From Zancudomyces culisetae (Eukaryota > Kickxellomycota > Harpellomycetes > Harpellales > Legeriomycetaceae): a DNA stretch of 48,943 nucleotides. The position numbers were made by a program, and so were the translations under genes. The stretch lies in NCBI GenBank assembly GCA_001969505.1, contig LSSK01000552.1, positions 1 to 48,943 of the forward strand. Reading direction: 5' to 3'. A model generated the notes under the pieces. It worked only from the letters and a program-made list of their open reading frames with translations, was not told the origin of the DNA and did no database searches. Of the stretch, positions 11,207 through 22,586 are shown piece after piece (position 1 is the stretch's first letter; each line of letters opens with the position of its first letter).

Positions 11207-12700
11207 ATGAACAAGGCAAAAATTATAAATTTTTTAAAAACACTATACGTGAGAAAATCGATTGAAGATGTGCTTGCGGAATGTGACAAGTCCAAGCTTA
11301 GCAAAAACCTAGGAATGTTGGATCTCATATGCATTGGAATCGGTGCTACTATTGGAGCAGGAATATTTGTCCTTACAGGTATGGTTTCAGCGGACGTAAC
11401 AGGACCAGCATCGTGTATATCATTTATCATAGCTGCAATCGCATCAATGTTAACAGCATTCTCGTATGCAGAAATGGCCTCCATGATTCCTTCATCAGGC
11501 TCGGCATATGCGTATACGCTCTCATCTCTAGGCGAGTTTACTGCATGGATAGTATTTTGGAATATACTGTTGGAATTTATTGTTGGTTCGGCAACAATAG
11601 CATCCAGTTGGTCAACATATTTAAATGAAACTTTGCATAGCATATTCAATGTGAGCATCCCAAGCACTATATCACAAGCACCGATATATTTTGAAACAGG
11701 ATCAGGCTCATTTCATGTAGGAGAGGCATATTTAAATATACCAGGGATTGTTATATCCTTGCTTATAACGGCTATTTTAGTCATTGGTATAAGCGAATCG
11801 AAAACCGCAAACAATATTATTGTAGCCATAAAACTCATAACTATATGTATATTCATATTCGGTGGAATAAAATACATCAACCATGACAATTATATCCCGT
11901 TTGTGCCTGAAAGAAAAAACGGCAAGTATGGAGCAGTTGGCGTAATAACAGGTGCACAGAGACTCTTCATGGCGTACATAGGCTTCGATGCTGTTTCTAC
12001 CGCAGCACAAGAAGCGAAAAATCCCAAAAGAGACGTTCCTATTGGAATAATCGTTTCTTTATTGGTGTGTCTGATTGTCTACGTCTCACTATCCGTAGTA
12101 CTTACAGGTATAGCTAAATATAACACATTAAGTGGTATTGCAATATCTCATATCTTTTCTGAACTTCCTGGAGGAAAGTGGCTTCAAATAAGCGTATCTC
12201 TGGGTGCATTAGCAGGTTTAACATCCGCTTGTCTTGTATGTATAATGGCTGCATCAAGGCTTTTTATGTGTGTTGCAAACGATGGATTACTGCCAGGCTT
12301 TTTCATGCGAGTACATCACAGATTCAAAACACCATACATATCAACTCTTGTGGTGGGGATAATGGTAGCTATTTTTTCTGGATTTCTCCCAATATCCGTA
12401 CTTTCAGATATGACATCATCGGGAGCACTGGTAGTATTCTGTTTTGTCAATATTGGTGTTATGGTGTTAGGGAAAGTGTCCCCAGAGGCAGAAAGGCCGT
12501 ACAAAGTCCCATTTGGTTCTTACATTCTACCCGGAGTAGGAGCAGTTATCACATTTAGTTTGCTTTTGATGGCCGAAAATTTAACCAGGATACAAATGAG
12601 CATTTGGTTCGCGCTGGGTTGTATCGTTTATTTTATCTCCTCCCGGAGGGGTTCGCGGTTGCTCCATTGTACAAAACATGACTCAGCCACCAGTGAATAG
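11207..12700 (+). CDS. APC-superfamily amino-acid transporter (CAT type)
   Basis: 497 aa, single exon. The N-terminal segment has the APC signature IGIGATIGAGIFVLTG, which forms the unwound first transmembrane helix that binds the substrate backbone. About 12 hydrophobic helices follow, with conserved patches such as FSYAEMASMIPSSGSAYAY and FIGFDAVSTAAQEAKNPKRDVPIGI. The end (AERPYKVP, then two helices) matches the C-terminal region of cationic amino-acid transporters and bacterial YfnA-like permeases. The sequence resembles the CAT/YfnA branch more than the yeast Gap1/Can1 branch. Plasma-membrane or vacuolar amino-acid uptake is likely; specificity for Lys/Arg is only suggested by family. 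An ancient bacterial origin is possible but cannot be tested here. Confidence 0.88.
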   Translation: MNKAKIINFLKTLYVRKSIEDVLAECDKSKLSKNLGMLDLICIGIGATIGAGIFVLTGMVSADVTGPASCISFIIAAIASMLTAFSYAEMASMIPSSGSAYAYTLSSLGEFTAWIVFWNILLEFIVGSATIASSWSTYLNETLHSIFNVSIPSTISQAPIYFETGSGSFHVGEAYLNIPGIVISLLITAILVIGISESKTANNIIVAIKLITICIFIFGGIKYINHDNYIPFVPERKNGKYGAVGVITGAQRLFMAYIGFDAVSTAAQEAKNPKRDVPIGIIVSLLVCLIVYVSLSVVLTGIAKYNTLSGIAISHIFSELPGGKWLQISVSLGALAGLTSACLVCIMAASRLFMCVANDGLLPGFFMRVHHRFKTPYISTLVVGIMVAIFSGFLPISVLSDMTSSGALVVFCFVNIGVMVLGKVSPEAERPYKVPFGSYILPGVGAVITFSLLLMAENLTRIQMSIWFALGCIVYFISSRRGSRLLHCTKHDSATSE

Positions 12701-15243
12701 TTATTTATTAGTCACGTATTATCGTATTAGTTATGCTTGTACAAACAGATGCCACCAGCTAATTTGAAACAATGTTTTATTTTTGAGCGCGGTACGCCCA
12801 GTTTAGATAAAGATATTCTTTTGTGGCTGATACAAAATGGAAACAGGTACTGATAACTTGCGAGTGTTGTTTGGTGGTACTTATTTCAAGACTAATAAGA
12901 GAACTTTAGAAGTGCAAATGGTACAGTGGCGAATGTTTTATCTGCACAAAAAAAAACGGTAATGCTGTTGCACATATGATTTTTCGTTTTGTGAAATCTG
13001 CTAATTCAAAATTTCTTGAAACCAACTCTGATATTTTATTTTATTTTCTTTTTTCTCTGTTGGTACATGCTTCAAGAACCTCGCAACTAATACTGGCTTG
13101 AATTGGCATGTAATATTGTCTTAATTAATCAATTATATCCAACAATTAGTCATGTTTCGGTATATTTTAGACCACTAGCAAGTAATTAACAGTTGTAAAA
13201 ATAGGCGTACATCTTTTCCACCTATAGTTTTATTTATTTCCATCCATAAATCTGTGTTAGTTCTGTTTTTTCATTTAGAAAATTCTATTTAAATTGAAAA
13301 CATCTTTATAAAATTAATACTCTAAACTATTTCGGAATTATAAATGATTATAAAGGGAGGAAATTGCTTTGAATATAGCCTTTCTTGGATGACTTTAAAT
13401 GTATTTATAACCCAACGGGTATTTAGAGTTTGTAGTTTAGATGATATACAGAGGTTAATGTATATTATGCTTATCACCGGCATTTTCTAAACAGAGATGC
13501 ACACATACAAAAAAACAAAAAGCTCCAATCTACTCCAATGGAAATGCAACAAACACATATTTACGACTTGTATCAGTTTGTAATTTTGTTGTTTTCCGAC
13601 TTTTTTGTATCATCGCTTATTATTAACCTTTACTAAATAAGTAACTAGCTAACTAGCTCTCAACTTTCTCACCTTCCATTTGCTAAATTGTTATAATAAA
13701 GGGAGTACTCCTTTTCTCATTTATCCTTATCTTTGTCTTCTGACAATTTATCCAAGTAGTGTTGATTATAATCATGGCGAGTAACTATTATCGGCTACAA
13801 AAACTTGTTTTTTTTTGCACATCACTCATGGAATGATAGCCTCCATCCTTGTACACAGATTTGAATTTTTTTTAAAGCATATTGAACATAAAAATGTAGA
13901 AAACTGGTAAAATATGATCGTAAAGATCAAGAAAAAGGTATGTTAACTCTGCGAAAATATCCTAAGCTTTTAATCAGAACATAAAAAAAACTTGCACTAA
14001 AATTTAGGGTAAATAAGCCGAGTCTTATCTGTAAACCATTTCGACGTGTAAACAATTCCCTGTCCACATCCAAGGGGTTTATTTACATATGTAGCACTAC
14101 GTACCAAAGCTTGAGTCAGTGAAAAAATACCAGCTAGATACCCAAGAATGCGAATAGGTGTATGCATAACACCAATTGCTCTTTATTTAAATAATTGGGG
14201 TTGTGAACTTCCCATGGGTTAATTAATTACCACTTTTTTAAAAAAAAAAAAAGAATCTCATAAATTATACCAAAGCTGATATTTTTTTGTTTTCTAGTAT
14301 AAAAGCTTTCAGCTTATGTATAAGCCCAACTTTGTGAACATAAAAGGAAATTTTTGTTTGTTTCTAGAAGCTTAAATAAAGAGCACCATTTAGCTTTTTG
14401 TTAGTAGCGAATAACTCGCTTATAAATTGAAGCTAATTTACCAGATGTGAATTATATAAGCATTAATATCTAAAAATAGCAAAATTTAAAATTTTATAAA
14501 CTCGGCACAACAAAAGGCACAAGTATGGAGCAGAGGTTGGAAGCTAAAACTACCATAACAAAAAAGAAGTATTATGTAAGGGTTATGTAATGAAAAGAAC
14601 AAATATTGATGCTGTATTCGCCAGTTCTGAATATGAATATGGTAGCTTTCAAATGGTTATGCCAAAATTTTTGCTAAAATTTCCGAACATTTACCAGAGG
14701 GATTGATACGAAAACCGAAATGTACAGTTCTGAAATTACTTAAGCAAAGAATCTTGTTCTATCTTTCCTCCCATGTTCAATACTAAGATCAATCAGCAAT
14801 AAGCGTAAAAATGGATATATCAAAGTAAATAATAGTTACTATCGCTTAAAGGCAAGTTATCGAGATATCAAAAATGCGAAATAGGGAAAATGAACTAAAA
14901 CGAAGCCATAGCAAAAATTGTGCATTGCCCAACGATTTTATAATAAAAACAAAAGGTAAATAAAACCTCTAAAATAACGAAAGTTTTACACGACTGACCG
15001 TACCCTACAAAAGAAAGGGTAGTCATAAGGTCATACGTGGCATCATTACTGTACCCACAATGCAAAAAACACGCTCCTCATTCCTCTCTTCATTTCCGGC
15101 GTGGATAAGTTTGCTTTCGGTCTTTTGATAGGCATACGAAAACAACTAATATTCTCCTAACTTCTTTTTATCCTTAAAATGTTTTGTAAATAGATATAAA
15201 CGTTGTAAATAAAAACGGAGTATCTAGAAATGCTGAGTATTCC
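12701..15243. other. Intergenic region, no gene recognised
   Basis: About 2.5 kb of AT-rich sequence with homopolymer runs (for example 13807-13815 and 14233-14253). All frames are full of stops, and I saw no tRNA, snoRNA boxes or conserved domain fragments. It may hold the 3' end of the transporter transcript and the promoter or leader of the 1999-aa gene. An upstream non-coding or small exon of the latter cannot be excluded. Confidence 0.4.
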
Positions 15244-18200
15244 ATGGATTCTGTGAGCGGATATAACACCAGCACCTCGATATCGTCATACAATTTTTCG
15301 AGTGACGATTCTGAGAACGGATCTTTAATCTTTTATAGCAGGAGCTTCGAATTTGAACAAGAAAACCGAAAGAGTAAAATAGGAGTTCGAAGTAAGAATT
15401 TTTCATTAAAGACTACAAGAGAATGTAACAGTGATAATAGCATAAAAAGTGATAAAAAAATAGAGGCAAATGTACGCAGTCCAAGAAACTTAGAAACCAT
15501 CGAAAAAGGAAATGAAATAAAGCAATCTGAAAACCCTAGCGGTTTTGATGGCTATTCAAACACCCCAGAGTATATACTCGAAACAAGTTCACTCAGCGCT
15601 AATTTTACATCAATTTTTAGCGAACAAGAGGCTTCTCAAAAAAACGATTATAGCATCAATTCTATAGCTTATAGTGAACAAGAAAAAAGCAAGATAAACA
15701 AGGAAAACGACTGTGATATTTTGGATAGGAGCTCTGATATGAGTATAGATCTATCTCAAATTCGTGCAGGTGCACAGTACTCTTTTCACGAAAACAGCAT
15801 TTCTCGCAAAGAGGAGGACGGAACTGTATTAATACCATTGTACATTGAGCCCACCAACTCACAAAAAATAGCCACTGATTATGTAAAAACGGGGATGGAT
15901 AGGAATTTTTTCGCTAAAGAGAATGAGATGGAAGGTATTATAAGAGACTCAAACGTAAACTCTCAAAATAATCCAAGTAATTCTTCTAAAACGGAGATAG
16001 GAGGGTTTAAGGCCACGAACCAATACGTTTTCAATGATTCAACCAACTCCTTTGAATCTGAGACGGATATATACATGATTTCACCTGCACACTTAAAAGT
16101 GAATGGGTACGGATCAAAAAATAACGGATATATTAAATCAGAGGAGGAAAAAGATAAATTTTCATCTGTTATAATACACCTGGATCACAACGATGAGGAA
16201 GGTAACATTAAAAAGCCATTAAATACCTCATCTAAAGTAAAAAATAAGCGTCCTATTACCATCTTACATGAGCTTTCAGGTCCCGGTACATCACATGAAA
16301 TTCAGAACCGTAAAGATGAATATAATAATGCGCGGAAACAAACGAAAAGCAAAAAACGCTCCAAGACAAATACGGGAGTGGAGTTTGAAAAAAAAAATCC
16401 CAAACATGGTAGTGAAGCTCCTCCTTATCGCAAAAAAATAGATAATAAAACAGATATAGTTAACAAGAAGAAATTTTTAGGAATTTTTGAGGACCAATCT
16501 TCCAAATCAGATTTTTCTTATGGGAAAGCCGGTCTTCAAGCAATATTTCCAGGAAATCAAGAATTTGTGAATGGAATAAATGAAGCTGGGAATAGAAAAA
16601 ATTCCCTTAAAAACAATGTGCGTGATAATAGCATGGCAAGAATCAAAGAAATAAGGGAGTCAGGTATCAAACCAACAAAGAAAAGGTACGAAAGTGTCGG
16701 TGGAGGAGATAGAAACAGTGTTTCTTTAAACACAAAGATAGATACTAAGTCACAAGAGATACATGCTAGAGACGTTGTTTCAATTGCAAGCCGAGAGTAT
16801 AGGGCGGAGCATCAGGATAGTTCGTTGAATACACGCAAAGGCGCCAAAATAAAGAAAAGATCCTCAAAGACAAAAACCATCGCAAGCTTGATGTTTTCTA
16901 CAATATCGAACATTTTCAAAGAGAAAACTGTAGATGCGGTAATAGATGAGCGGTTTGAATATATAGGGGATGGATCAAAGGGTGCAATAGTAAAGTTGAC
17001 GGGAATATCATCTTCAAGAGTAAAATCAAAAGTTAATAGGCGAACGTCGCTAGATACAATCAGTAGTTCGAGTTCTGCAAGCTATTCAGGTTCTGACAAC
17101 AATTCTAATGAAAACCATGATGAAATGTCAGGGTCTAGGGTTGAAGATGTCAATGACACCGAATCGCTGGATAGAAAAAATAACGTTAGAACTAGGGATG
17201 TGCTTTCTCTAGTATTGGATGAAGAGGACATGCAAGATAATACTTTTAAATGGTACGATGATAGCGACGATGATGGTTATGCTATAAATAGCAGTCAAGA
17301 TGACAATATATGCTTAAGTGTTCTGGTAAATAGAAATAAGGAAAGAAACGAACCACAGGGACAAAGCACCAGTGATTTATCCGGCATAAGGAGTGAAGCT
17401 TCGCTTGAAGGTCGAATTGAAGAGAATGAGCATGATCGGCAGGTATTTGAGAGAAAGTTAAATACTACTGGTGATTCAGAACAAGGCCCCGCACAAAAAA
17501 CCCCGCAACAGCCCAAGCCCAAATCTGATTCAGAGCCACAACTAGAACATGATCCCGGGTTTGTGCTCCAGAAGGAACAGTTTCATCAATACGAACGGAC
17601 AGTCGAACATATAGCTGATAGCAAAAGGTTAATATCCCAAGCATCAAGAAAAAATATTGGAACCGAGGTTTCGAACGCACACTTGGATGATCATTCTATT
17701 TCGAATGCACCAAATAAATCACAAGAAAAACAAAGCGCTGATATCTCCCAAAATATGGCGGTTAAGTCGGAACGAATTAGCTTGGCAGAGTTTTCAAATG
17801 AAAGCTTTAAAAGCATTGATGAAGAATCGGCATACAAAAGCTGGCGAACGCCATCATTAATCAACGATAGAATGTACACTTCAGAAAGCGACAAAAAGAA
17901 TGTCGCAGAAAAGCCTGAAGGTAACCCTGATGAAGATTTGGATCAAAACTCTCAAACGGGTAGTCTGTTGGTAACACAGAGTGAAAAATACAAACCAGAA
18001 TCTACACCTAGTACAACAGGTGAGATAGAAAACAAAAATTTGGAGTTTATGGCGCCTATTAAGATCGATGAATCCAGACAAAGGGGGTTTCGTAGGATCT
18101 ACTCACTCGATAACAATGTGCAGAAAGTGGGGTTTTTTGGGGGGAGAGCCGATTCTGATGGAAATGATTTGAATTTTAGGTTCCATTCTGTTCAAAGCTT

Positions 18201-21200
18201 AGGCAAAGAGCTTTCAATACCGAAATATCTGTTTAATGGTATATTATTTATGAATTCGGATAAGACAGGGTCAAAATACATTAGAAAATATTCGCTATTA
18301 TACAAGGGTACCACAGCAGCTTCCTCTAAGAGAGTGTCCTTTGAAACAAAAGCAATAAAAAAACAAAGGCTAAAGGTCGGCGGTGAAAGGGAAATGAGTG
18401 AAGATGACGAAAACTCATCCTCAATTCCGTCACTGACCACAAAGTTCCATCCAGCAAGCTTAAGTATAGAGGGTAAAACCCATTTGTTATCGGTGCTGAA
18501 CAAAATTGACCAGAGAAATAGAGAAAACAATGCAGACTACATTGCGATGGATATGGCACGAGATTTGCTTTTGGCTGAGCCAAGTCTAGGCAAAGTAGTA
18601 GGTAGCAGTAGCCCCAAAGACTCCCCCCTCAGAAATTCAAGTATTAACATAATTTCAGAGTACACAAATGTATATGGCTTTAGCCCGCAAGGAAATACCA
18701 GTATTAATATCGAAAAAAGCGTAGAAAGTAAATCATCTGTGTCTGTGATAGAAAACAAGGATTGTATTACACCTGAAACTAACGAGACACAGCTTCTAAT
18801 GGGATCCCCACCAGGATTTGGTTTAGAAAAGGATTCTTGGCGTAGCCCACATGGCAGATCCCCCAAAAGTACACCAGCTTTACGAAATGATGTCTATCCC
18901 ATGATGAACTCCATAGCTGTAGTATTATCAAAGGGGGCTTTTGGACTGCGATCTTTTCAGGATGTGGCACAAGTTAATGCGCTGAATGGCATGGAGCAGG
19001 AGCTTGAGCAAAAACTGTACATTTTATTAGCCGCACATACAAAAAAAATCTACCAGAGGAGCATTGAGATGTATTCACAACTTAATTTGCAAACTAATGG
19101 TTACAAGCAAGAGATAAACGATGATAAATATCACAATTATATCGAAAGTGCAAAAAAAGCTGGAGCGGGAGCTGAGGTAAATATGGGAGCGGGAACGGGG
19201 ATTCGAACGGAGAGAAGAAAAAAAAAGGGAAAACAGGGAAATGAGAAAAGGCTACACAAGCTTCCACAGGGTGGAGATTTTGAGAATCCACAGGATGGAC
19301 TATCAAAGATAGAATTTGCGTCAGATACACCTAACAGTTTGAGTTCGCCCGTAGGCCCCACCCAAACAACCCAGACCCTGGTTTCTAGTAGCGAAAACGT
19401 GAATTACTGTGAAAATGAGCGTATAAATAGGCAAGTTCTTCTCTACAGCTTTTCAGCTGCAAAACAGATTCTTATGGAGAGGATTGAAACTGAAGCGGAA
19501 AATAGTGATAGTGTGAACATTGGTGTGTTTCTAAACAGATTTTTTTCCAAGGAAGCAGCTATTTTAAATTTACCCGTAGATATGTATAATGATATGTACT
19601 CATTTTTGGATACAAGTATTGAGAATAGGGGACGAAGAAGAATTTCAAGTGACTACTTTCTTGGAAGAAGCTATCGGAAAGAATATAACAGGGATTCAGC
19701 GGGTGAGGTTCCATGTCATGAACGTAAAAGATCACAATCCACAGGAAATTTGACAAAATTTTCAGCAAAATCCAATAACCATTTGCAAGAAAACGCGGAC
19801 GATGTAAGCTCGATATACACCGCTGAATCCAGGGGTAAAAGGCCCTCGATAAGAATATTAAGTCCTAACCGTGAGCAAAACCTTATTCGGATGAGTTCGA
19901 TATATCCACAGATAAGGAGCCAGGAAAATAGAATCTCTCGAATTGAGCTTTTCGATGTTGGCCTTGAGGATTTTAGTAAAAGCAACAGTTTGACAGGAAT
20001 AAAGATAAGAAATTCTATACTAACTCACGAAAAATCAAGAAAAAACAGTTCCGACTCTAACAAGCGTAGTAGAAATGCTGCAGATCCACATTTCTCTAAA
20101 CTGCGAATAAATACAAACCAGTTGATAACTAACGGTCAGAGTTCGTGTGTATCGCAATATTTCTATGAAAACAAACACAGTGCAGCTTTACATCCACATG
20201 CTGGCTATTCTGTAGCTCCTTGTAATATACCTGCCAGCACCGAACGTCCAGTTGCCGTTAATGACTTGGTTTCATCTTACTTTATAAAGAATTCTGAAAA
20301 AAATGACATGTGTTCTAAACAAAAATACATCACTCGTGAGAAAACAGGACCAGGTCCCGACAGACAGGTTAGGTTTAACGACGAGGATCTAATCACTGTT
20401 TATATATATAGCGATTACTCTGATGAATCGCCGAGTTCGGCATCAACAACATATTCAGAGTCAAACGTAGATTTATATTCACCGCTTCTTTTTACCTCAA
20501 CATCGCCACGAGGGACACGCTTTTTGCAGCAACACCTTTCACAAAATACACTTAAGCACCAGTACCAGCCGATTGTCCCCACTACCTCAAATTTGGTTGA
20601 TTCACCAGATATTAACAGCGGCGAGGATGGATCCACGCTGGATGATACACGCTCTTTCAATAGAAACTCTTCACTTTGTGAATTTAACCCTCGAGAGATA
20701 TCTGCGGATAGAACAGTACCCCAAAACATCGACAATTCCCTATCTTTGGCACATGTATCTAAAAATATCGTTTATGCCGAAGCTCTACCCTTTCAAGGAG
20801 GTGTAGAGGACCTAACCCTCAAAACAAAATACAATTTGGAAGATGATTATTACGAAAAATCCTCTGATTATTCTGATATAGATTCTGACATAGATTCTGA
20901 CGAGAGCACAACGGCTCATAACAAAACACATGAAATATCCTCCTTTTCAACCTCAGTCTTCCAGAAACATACATTCTCCCCTTTCCTTGAGTTTAACGTC
21001 GCGAATAATTCCAATGAAATGGATGATATTATAGATGAAGAGTATAATTACAATAATAACCAACCAGTGCTAAATAACCTGAATGGCTACACCTCCTCAC
21101 CCAACATAGATACTGCAAAAACTACAAGTGATGAGGATATACAGCCAGGAATTGAAATTGTAGCACCTCACCAAGTCGAGGATTCTACAGAAAGTGAGGA

Positions 21201-21243
21201 ATATACTGATTTTAGCGATGATGAAGATGATGATGAGATGTGA
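15244..21243 (+). CDS. Giant, mostly disordered protein of unknown function with two PP1-docking-like motifs
   Basis: 1999 aa in one exon; not recognised. Most of it is low-complexity Ser/Asn/Asp/Glu/Lys sequence expected to be disordered, ending in a strongly acidic tail (DFSDDEDDDEM). Four patches look more ordered: about 544-595 (MFSTISNIFKEK to AIVKLTG), 1069-1116 (LLSVLNKIDQRNRE, MARDLLLAEP), 1215-1281 (MEQELEQKLYILLAAHTKK) and 1396-1459 (FLNRFFSKEAAILNLPVDMY). Two sites fit the RVxF docking motif for protein phosphatase 1: KRVSF at 1029-1033 and RQVRF at 1707-1711, the latter followed by NDEDL as in many PP1 regulators. Many Ser-Pro and Arg/Lys-x-x-Ser sites suggest heavy phosphorylation. 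A role as a scaffold or PP1 regulator is only an inference. The first in-frame ATG after an upstream stop was taken as start. Confidence 0.8.
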   Translation: MDSVSGYNTSTSISSYNFSSDDSENGSLIFYSRSFEFEQENRKSKIGVRSKNFSLKTTRECNSDNSIKSDKKIEANVRSPRNLETIEKGNEIKQSENPSGFDGYSNTPEYILETSSLSANFTSIFSEQEASQKNDYSINSIAYSEQEKSKINKENDCDILDRSSDMSIDLSQIRAGAQYSFHENSISRKEEDGTVLIPLYIEPTNSQKIATDYVKTGMDRNFFAKENEMEGIIRDSNVNSQNNPSNSSKTEIGGFKATNQYVFNDSTNSFESETDIYMISPAHLKVNGYGSKNNGYIKSEEEKDKFSSVIIHLDHNDEEGNIKKPLNTSSKVKNKRPITILHELSGPGTSHEIQNRKDEYNNARKQTKSKKRSKTNTGVEFEKKNPKHGSEAPPYRKKIDNKTDIVNKKKFLGIFEDQSSKSDFSYGKAGLQAIFPGNQEFVNGINEAGNRKNSLKNNVRDNSMARIKEIRESGIKPTKKRYESVGGGDRNSVSLNTKIDTKSQEIHARDVVSIASREYRAEHQDSSLNTRKGAKIKKRSSKTKTIASLMFSTISNIFKEKTVDAVIDERFEYIGDGSKGAIVKLTGISSSRVKSKVNRRTSLDTISSSSSASYSGSDNNSNENHDEMSGSRVEDVNDTESLDRKNNVRTRDVLSLVLDEEDMQDNTFKWYDDSDDDGYAINSSQDDNICLSVLVNRNKERNEPQGQSTSDLSGIRSEASLEGRIEENEHDRQVFERKLNTTGDSEQGPAQKTPQQPKPKSDSEPQLEHDPGFVLQKEQFHQYERTVEHIADSKRLISQASRKNIGTEVSNAHLDDHSISNAPNKSQEKQSADISQNMAVKSERISLAEFSNESFKSIDEESAYKSWRTPSLINDRMYTSESDKKNVAEKPEGNPDEDLDQNSQTGSLLVTQSEKYKPESTPSTTGEIENKNLEFMAPIKIDESRQRGFRRIYSLDNNVQKVGFFGGRADSDGNDLNFRFHSVQSLGKELSIPKYLFNGILFMNSDKTGSKYIRKYSLLYKGTTAASSKRVSFETKAIKKQRLKVGGEREMSEDDENSSSIPSLTTKFHPASLSIEGKTHLLSVLNKIDQRNRENNADYIAMDMARDLLLAEPSLGKVVGSSSPKDSPLRNSSINIISEYTNVYGFSPQGNTSINIEKSVESKSSVSVIENKDCITPETNETQLLMGSPPGFGLEKDSWRSPHGRSPKSTPALRNDVYPMMNSIAVVLSKGAFGLRSFQDVAQVNALNGMEQELEQKLYILLAAHTKKIYQRSIEMYSQLNLQTNGYKQEINDDKYHNYIESAKKAGAGAEVNMGAGTGIRTERRKKKGKQGNEKRLHKLPQGGDFENPQDGLSKIEFASDTPNSLSSPVGPTQTTQTLVSSSENVNYCENERINRQVLLYSFSAAKQILMERIETEAENSDSVNIGVFLNRFFSKEAAILNLPVDMYNDMYSFLDTSIENRGRRRISSDYFLGRSYRKEYNRDSAGEVPCHERKRSQSTGNLTKFSAKSNNHLQENADDVSSIYTAESRGKRPSIRILSPNREQNLIRMSSIYPQIRSQENRISRIELFDVGLEDFSKSNSLTGIKIRNSILTHEKSRKNSSDSNKRSRNAADPHFSKLRINTNQLITNGQSSCVSQYFYENKHSAALHPHAGYSVAPCNIPASTERPVAVNDLVSSYFIKNSEKNDMCSKQKYITREKTGPGPDRQVRFNDEDLITVYIYSDYSDESPSSASTTYSESNVDLYSPLLFTSTSPRGTRFLQQHLSQNTLKHQYQPIVPTTSNLVDSPDINSGEDGSTLDDTRSFNRNSSLCEFNPREISADRTVPQNIDNSLSLAHVSKNIVYAEALPFQGGVEDLTLKTKYNLEDDYYEKSSDYSDIDSDIDSDESTTAHNKTHEISSFSTSVFQKHTFSPFLEFNVANNSNEMDDIIDEEYNYNNNQPVLNNLNGYTSSPNIDTAKTTSDEDIQPGIEIVAPHQVEDSTESEEYTDFSDDEDDDEM

Positions 21244-21517
21244 TGTTAAGTGTATAATATACCACTGGGTTACTTCATAATTTAAATCATGCGTACATCT
21301 TGCTATTTGAATTAGCGATTCACCTACGTTCATTTTCTCCTATTTTTACATGTACTTTTTTTTTTGCAAGGAGATTATTATTACCACCATGATAAGATAT
21401 ATATATAAAAAAAAACTGCTGATTCTACAAGGCGATGTGTATTAAAAAAAATGAAAACTGGTCATTGTGAAACAAATGTAAAGATTAAATATGTATAAAA
21501 AAGTAGTATAAAAAAAA

Positions 21518-22586
21518 TTATTTAGGGGTTGTGGTGGGAAGAGTCTGGTCAAATAACAGTTTGTATCCACCACCCTTAAAATTGGTTATAATATAAACTG
21601 CATTATATACTGTAAGTATACCACAGATTAGAGATATTTTTTGCATTGTATGTTCTGGAAGTTCATTAAAGACAAAGGAATTTAAGATGATTGTATTTCC
21701 AGAATACAGAACAAAGTATAGTGTGAATAGAAAATCGACACGTCGTACACCTAAAGCTACAAGCATCCCGAGCATCTTTAGAGTAAAAAGAATAATGACT
21801 AGCAGTACCAGGATGTAAACGAAGGGGTTCTTGAAAAATACTGAGCTTTCGCTGACTTTGAATACGCTGTATATTATTTTGACTGGTATTATTGTAAATG
21901 CTCCAAGAATAGAGCTCGAGATAACTCCATAGATGTGAAGATAGTTTTTTAAATCCAGAGACAAAAGGATAAGGGTAATGAATAGAATAAACATATACAG
22001 ACCAACCACTGTTGTTAACTTTGGATCCGTTACATGTGTAATAAGCAGAACCAGATCGACTACTTTTGCAGAATCTAATGAATTTACTACAACTATGATA
22101 AGCCCAATTACGCAGATATTAATGCCATATTTTCCTATTGTGTTGACTTTTTCTTTACATGCAAAAGACGAAAGAAGGTTTCTATTTAATAATCAATTGT
22201 TACCATTTAGATTAAAATTAGTGTGCTTGATTCATGTTAAGAGTTAGATAATATAAGACGGTATTGTTTTATACAGATATCATAGATACAAATATACAAG
22301 TGAAGTAGTGCAAGTACCCAGATATAATTCCGATGGCATAGAGGGTTGATGCAAGGCTTATTGGTAAAAAATAGTAGCTGATTATGAACAAAAACTCTCC
22401 TAAAAGCAACGAGCCAATTCCAAATTTACACAACCGACTTTTAGTGTATTCAAGACCGTAGTTTTCGTTGTTGTTATCTTCTGAGCATAAATGCTCTTGG
22501 AAGTGTTTTTTAAACAAAACAGAGCTCAGGCCGATAAAAACTCCCGAAACTATGCATATTAATATTCCTATTATTTTATCACTCAT
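21518..22586 (-). CDS. NIPA-like magnesium transporter family protein, two exons
   Basis: Exons (minus strand) 22586-22318 and 22181-21518, intron 22182-22317, phase 2; 933 nt, 310 aa. The joint restores IISGNLLSSFACKEKVN, which fits the NIPA/DUF803 pattern of a helix end followed by a KE-K-N loop. About nine hydrophobic helices; the motif LLLGEFLFIISYYFLPISLASTLYAIG corresponds to the NIPA segment LGE...A...AP..L..PLGA. The family belongs to the drug/metabolite transporter superfamily; human NIPA1/2 and some fungal homologues transport Mg2+. The protein is divergent and lacks the long fungal C-terminal tail. Substrate is inferred from family. It converges with the giant gene, with 274 bp between the stops. 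Confidence 0.82.
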
